A stretch of DNA of 64,000 nucleotides, taken from contig CATKXR010000002.1 in assembly GCA_949840805.1 (NCBI GenBank), positions 99,029 to 163,028 on the forward strand, written 5' to 3'. The DNA is from an uncultured Lachnospiraceae bacterium. Lineage in GTDB: Bacteria; Bacillota; Clostridia; Lachnospirales; Lachnospiraceae. The notes below the pieces were generated by a model that saw only the letters and a list, made by a program, of their open reading frames with translations, did no database searches and was not told the DNA's origin. Positions 60,871 to 64,000 of the stretch are shown here, piece after piece. A program made the translations under genes and the position numbers. Every line of letters begins with the position of its first letter. Positions within the stretch are counted from its first letter, which is position 1.

Positions 60871-61592
60871 GTTAATTGGATTGTGGAGCGTGCAATAGCG
60901 ATAGGAAAAACATCGTCTACTGTTATTGTTTGCAGAAATAGAGCTGATATTGATATTTTCTTGACTTTATTAAAAAATAGAGGTTGTGAAGCAATAGAAA
61001 TTTAGCTGCCATTTATTTAACTTCAAGATATGCAAATAACCCCTCTCTTGGAATAAAAATCCCTGCGTTCTCATTTAACGTTGATACCGATACTATTGCA
61101 TCTATTACAGGTGGATTATTGGGAATGCTTAGTGAGGCAGATTGGATCCCAACAGAATGGAGAGAAGTCCAAGATTATAACTGTCTCGTCCAAATGACGG
61201 AGTTACTAATGGCAGACAATAAAAAGGAAGCTACCAAGAAAGAAGTCGCAGAGGCAAAAGCTCAAAATAGTCAATGGAATGCTACACCTATTGGCAAAAT
61301 GCGATTTATTGAATTAAGTAGTGTTCCAAACGGAAAAAATGGTATTGTAATAATCAATAAGCGGCAGACTACACTTGGACAAACTATATATACAAAGACT
61401 TTTCAGCCTGAAAATATATCTATACAATCTCATCAATCAAAGGAAAAGGTATCAACATCTCAACAAGTTATGACTAAAGAATCAAAAAGATTCGTCCTGG
61501 ATTTGATGGACATATCAGAATTACTTGGAAATAAAAACCTTTCTCCAGTAGAATGCCATTTCTTGTCGACTGTATTGAAAAGGTTGCAGTAG
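60868..61592 (+). pseudogene. Remnant of an ADP-ribosylglycohydrolase-like gene, 3' part, frameshifted
   Basis: The first piece (about 60868-61005) reads VNWIVERAIAIGKTSSTVIV and ends GCEAIEI. A frame change near 61000 restores LAAIYLTSRYANNPSLGIK and then FNVDTDTIASITGGLLGML, the metal-binding DTDTIA motif of ADP-ribosylglycohydrolases, followed by IPTEWREVQDY and a Lys-rich C-terminal extension to the stop at 61592. The N-terminal metal site is missing. The junction with the Fic remnant suggests a deletion joined two dead genes. Confidence 0.6.
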
Positions 61593-61630
61593 ACTACGGT
61601 GGAAAAAATGTGGTAGAATGGAGTATAGGC

Positions 61631-61665
61631 GACAGTTTGCCATAATATTCTTAATGGCAACTGTC
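61631..61665. other. Inverted repeat ahead of the STAND NTPase gene
   Basis: GACAGTTTGCCAT (61631-61643) pairs with ATGGCAACTGTC (61654-61665) apart from one bulged T. It may end transcription of the remnant or act as an operator for the next gene. Confidence 0.5.
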
Positions 61666-61725
61666 CTTGAAATTTGGGATGTATTGAAAAATCAGTAGAT
61701 TTATACAGAGATTGGGAGTGATCAG

Positions 61726-64000
61726 ATGTTCAATATTTTAGATACAATTACAGCAGGGCTTTCTGCTCTTAATACATCAATAGGATTCGGTGGATCGTTA
61801 ATAACAATTTTCGACCACTTTAAAAACAAAAACAGCAGCCATATTGAAGAAACATTGAATGCTATTCGGGAAAAATCGAGTGTGGCGTATGCACGATACT
61901 TTGAATTCAGAAAATACCGGCAGGATGATTTAGGAATTCCGATTAAAGAAGATATCTTGGGATATTGGAAAACGTGTTTGCAGCGCAATGTACTGCCCAG
62001 TGCAAGCGATATGGTTACCTCTCATATTGCAAGCAAAGAAGAGGCCGAAATTATCATTTCCTACTTAATGGAGCAGTGGATGACCATTCCGGATTTTTCA
62101 GCGTGGATATGCGATGTTTTAATTCAGAACCATCTGGAAATAGCTTCTGAGAGATTGTCCGATTTGCCACAAATGTTGGAAGCGGTTTCTCAGATAAAAG
62201 CACGACTGGGCAGCCAAGGAATCGATCATATTGCTACGATGATTACCCCTGGCTATGTCACAGATGCAAGGATTTCCTGCAATGATTCGACTATTAAAGA
62301 TTTCTTTACTGTTGACAATAATTTTGAGACCATGCTTCAAGTCATCAGTGCAGATGAAGACGTCCCACACAAAGAGGCCGCACAGGCAATAGAGGAATTC
62401 ATTCAAAGCAGCGCCCCTGTTATAATTGCAGGAAACGGAGGCCAGGGAAAAACCAGCCTGATGATGCGTGCAGCAGTACAGAACGCTTCTTCGGGACACC
62501 TGACGGTCTGGCTTCCGCTGTCAAACAAGGAAACTATAACGGAACAAATGGCAAAACAATTCTTTGATTGCCTGATTGAACTTACACCTGTAGGGCAAAG
62601 CGTTTTGCTATGTATTGACAATCCATTTGAGGGGAGAGAATCTTTTGCAAGCTTACAAGCCAGGTGGTCGCATAATCCCAAAATACATCTGCTTATGGCA
62701 GAACGGGAAAACAGGCTTACACTGCTTGCTGATCCGGATCAGGATTTATTGCTGCACTGGTTTGAAAGTGCAAGGCTCGTTGTCCTGCAAGGCATCAACC
62801 AGACCAAGAAATACCATTTAAAAGATTATACGTCCCACTATTTTTCGGAAAGCGTGGAAAGAAGAAAATCCATACTGAAAAAGAGCACTTCCTACCTGGT
62901 AAAGGATGGGGCAATAAGTGAGACAGATCAATTATCTGTGATAAATAAAACATTGGGCCGGTATGGGAAGCCGTATGTCAGTTTGGTGGAATTGATCTAC
63001 CGCACTTTGTTCGAGTTAAAAAAAATTACGTCTAAACCAGGAAGCATCAAATTAGATTGGGAAGAATGGGGCGATCTGATTAAGCGCGAGTTTGGCGACG
63101 TAGATACCGACATCCAACTATATGGCGTAATTGCGGCTCTGAAAGTGTTCCATACACCATTGTCACTTTCGCTGTTCTGTAAACGCTTTGATGAATTAAA
63201 CGTGCGCAAATTGAGAACACGCTTGTGTGAGCGGTTTGTACCACGGCATGTGGAACCGGTCGTTTACCAGGAGAGAAACGAGACATTACTACCTAAACAT
63301 GATGTCATTGCGGAGTTGTTTTTCCTATTTAATAAGAGCAAAGTTACCATTAATTCCGTAATATTTAATTTGTTGGATTTTATGGATGAAAATGAAATAG
63401 AAACATTTTTAACAAATATCATAAATAAAAAAGAAATACGGAAGGGCCAGAAGCCCCCAATCGGCGAGATTGATTATTGGGGCTATTTGAAGCGAATCTA
63501 TTCCCGAATACAAGGAGGGAGTTTAAATTTTTCACACGTTGGAAAAACAAATTTGTGCTTAGGATTTTTGTGGGCAAGACACCAGAAAGACCTCTCTGAA
63601 AGCAGTTTAACAATCAAAACTGTTTTAGGCCACCTTGCGCCTGAAATAGAAAAGGATTTGTTGGTAGCAAAACTGTATACAGAATGGGGAATTTGGTTAG
63701 CGCAGAAAGGGGATGCTTCCTCTGCGGAAGGAAAATTTCTTGCAGTAATAAAACATAATCCAAAGCAGATTCCGGCCCGTACAGAATTAGGGCGTCTGCT
63801 CTCAAGGCAAAAAGGACGTGAAGCGGAAGCGGAGCAATTTTTGCGGGAAGCTATAAAGATTGATCCTAAAAACTTACATCCCCATACAGAATTAGGGCGT
63901 CTGCTCTCAAGGCAAAAAGGACGTGAAGCGGAAGCGGAGCAATTTTTGCGGGAAATAATGGCAATTGATCCCAAGAATATTCAATCTCGCACAGAATTAG
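61726..64000 (+). CDS. STAND-type NTPase with C-terminal TPR repeats (3' end outside window)
   Basis: At least 758 residues, open to the window end. The N-terminus begins with a hydrophobic stretch (ILDTITAGLSALNTSIGFGG) and a helical region. The P-loop GNGGQGKT lies at about 236-243 and a Walker B-like strand VLLCIDNPFEG at about 295-305. A winged-helix and helical region is followed by TPR-like repeats from about residue 650. The last repeats have 35 residues (TELGRLLSRQKGREAEAEQF start) and are identical over 69 bases between copies at 63781 and 63886, with a third starting at 63991. GGGAGTG precedes the ATG. The P-loop-plus-TPR layout is that of signal-transduction ATPases used in bacterial immunity and regulation; a defence role is inferred. 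Confidence 0.8.
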   Translation, partial: MFNILDTITAGLSALNTSIGFGGSLITIFDHFKNKNSSHIEETLNAIREKSSVAYARYFEFRKYRQDDLGIPIKEDILGYWKTCLQRNVLPSASDMVTSHIASKEEAEIIISYLMEQWMTIPDFSAWICDVLIQNHLEIASERLSDLPQMLEAVSQIKARLGSQGIDHIATMITPGYVTDARISCNDSTIKDFFTVDNNFETMLQVISADEDVPHKEAAQAIEEFIQSSAPVIIAGNGGQGKTSLMMRAAVQNASSGHLTVWLPLSNKETITEQMAKQFFDCLIELTPVGQSVLLCIDNPFEGRESFASLQARWSHNPKIHLLMAERENRLTLLADPDQDLLLHWFESARLVVLQGINQTKKYHLKDYTSHYFSESVERRKSILKKSTSYLVKDGAISETDQLSVINKTLGRYGKPYVSLVELIYRTLFELKKITSKPGSIKLDWEEWGDLIKREFGDVDTDIQLYGVIAALKVFHTPLSLSLFCKRFDELNVRKLRTRLCERFVPRHVEPVVYQERNETLLPKHDVIAELFFLFNKSKVTINSVIFNLLDFMDENEIETFLTNIINKKEIRKGQKPPIGEIDYWGYLKRIYSRIQGGSLNFSHVGKTNLCLGFLWARHQKDLSESSLTIKTVLGHLAPEIEKDLLVAKLYTEWGIWLAQKGDASSAEGKFLAVIKHNPKQIPARTELGRLLSRQKGREAEAEQFLREAIKIDPKNLHPHTELGRLLSRQKGREAEAEQFLREIMAIDPKNIQSRTEL
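63781..64000 (+). repeat. Tandem 105-bp coding repeat in the NTPase gene
   Basis: Unit starts lie at 63781, 63886 and 63991 (window end). The first 69 bases of units 1 and 2 are identical; the last 36 bases differ. The array continues beyond the window. Confidence 0.9.

Noticed and set aside
1..64000. CRISPR arrays, insertion sequences, rRNA genes and phage structural genes
   Set aside because: No regularly spaced repeats, transposase motifs, rRNA segments or phage genes were seen on either strand.

Overview
The window reads as chromosome of a Lachnospiraceae-type Clostridium (cluster XIVa; Enterocloster, Hungatella and Lachnoclostridium are the kind of genus it resembles). The basis is a clpC operon with the arginine kinase McsB, pyruvate:ferredoxin oxidoreductase, a Na+-pumping biotin decarboxylase, a short Cys/Gly-rich 'chorion-like' protein, VanW and YkuD envelope proteins, strong Gly-rich Shine-Dalgarno sites, and a tRNA without an encoded CCA. 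Most core genes look GC-balanced to GC-rich. The NTPase genes at 16.8-20.2 kb and 56.4-59.1 kb, and the block from 60.5 kb to the end, are visibly AT-richer.

Layout. 0-2.5 kb: a transglutaminase-like gene (cut by the window start) overlaps two M14/AspA-like genes, the second of which has lost its metal ligands. 2.8-4.8 kb: a GntR/FCD regulator and a Cys/Met-metabolism PLP enzyme. 4.9-15.6 kb: a glycan-use operon made of a sugar-binding lipoprotein, two ABC permeases, GH38 alpha-mannosidase, GH13 alpha-glucosidase and GH36 alpha-galactosidase. 15.6-20.2 kb: a membrane-anchored metallophosphoesterase convergent with a large multi-pass NACHT-like NTPase that has a consensus promoter of its own. 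20.5-25.9 kb: a sodium-pump decarboxylase operon carrying two different carboxyltransferases, one biotin carrier and one beta/gamma pump. 26-30 kb: two exported proteins that share a cadherin-like domain. 30-34.7 kb: GntR-mcsA-mcsB-clpC. 35.1-35.3 kb: a large imperfect palindrome. 35.5-42.2 kb: housekeeping and envelope genes (radA, YkuD, VanW, several small conserved proteins). 42.5-46.9 kb: PFOR and a PRTase-like gene. 47-51.4 kb: a Crp/Fnr regulator, a DASS transporter and an arylsulfate sulfotransferase, flanked by two related structured elements. 51.6-55.8 kb: pepP, lpd and a HAD phosphatase. 56.0 kb: tRNA-Pro(GGG). 56.3-64 kb: an accessory zone holding a NACHT NTPase with 26 pentapeptide repeats, a core rRNA methyltransferase, decayed Fic and ADP-ribosylglycohydrolase genes, and the 5' part of a second STAND-type NTPase ending in TPR repeats that are nearly identical at DNA level.

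The part most likely to hold something undescribed is the set of three unrelated, stand-alone STAND/NACHT-type NTPases: membrane-embedded, pentapeptide-tailed and TPR-tailed. All are architectures of the kind used in bacterial anti-phage or self-recognition systems. Also notable are the 146-nt palindrome after clpC, the near-consensus promoter folded into a terminator ahead of the GntR-mcsA-mcsB-clpC operon, and the PrfA-box-like operator of the sulfotransferase cassette. Functions are inferred from motifs read by eye; no database search was run.
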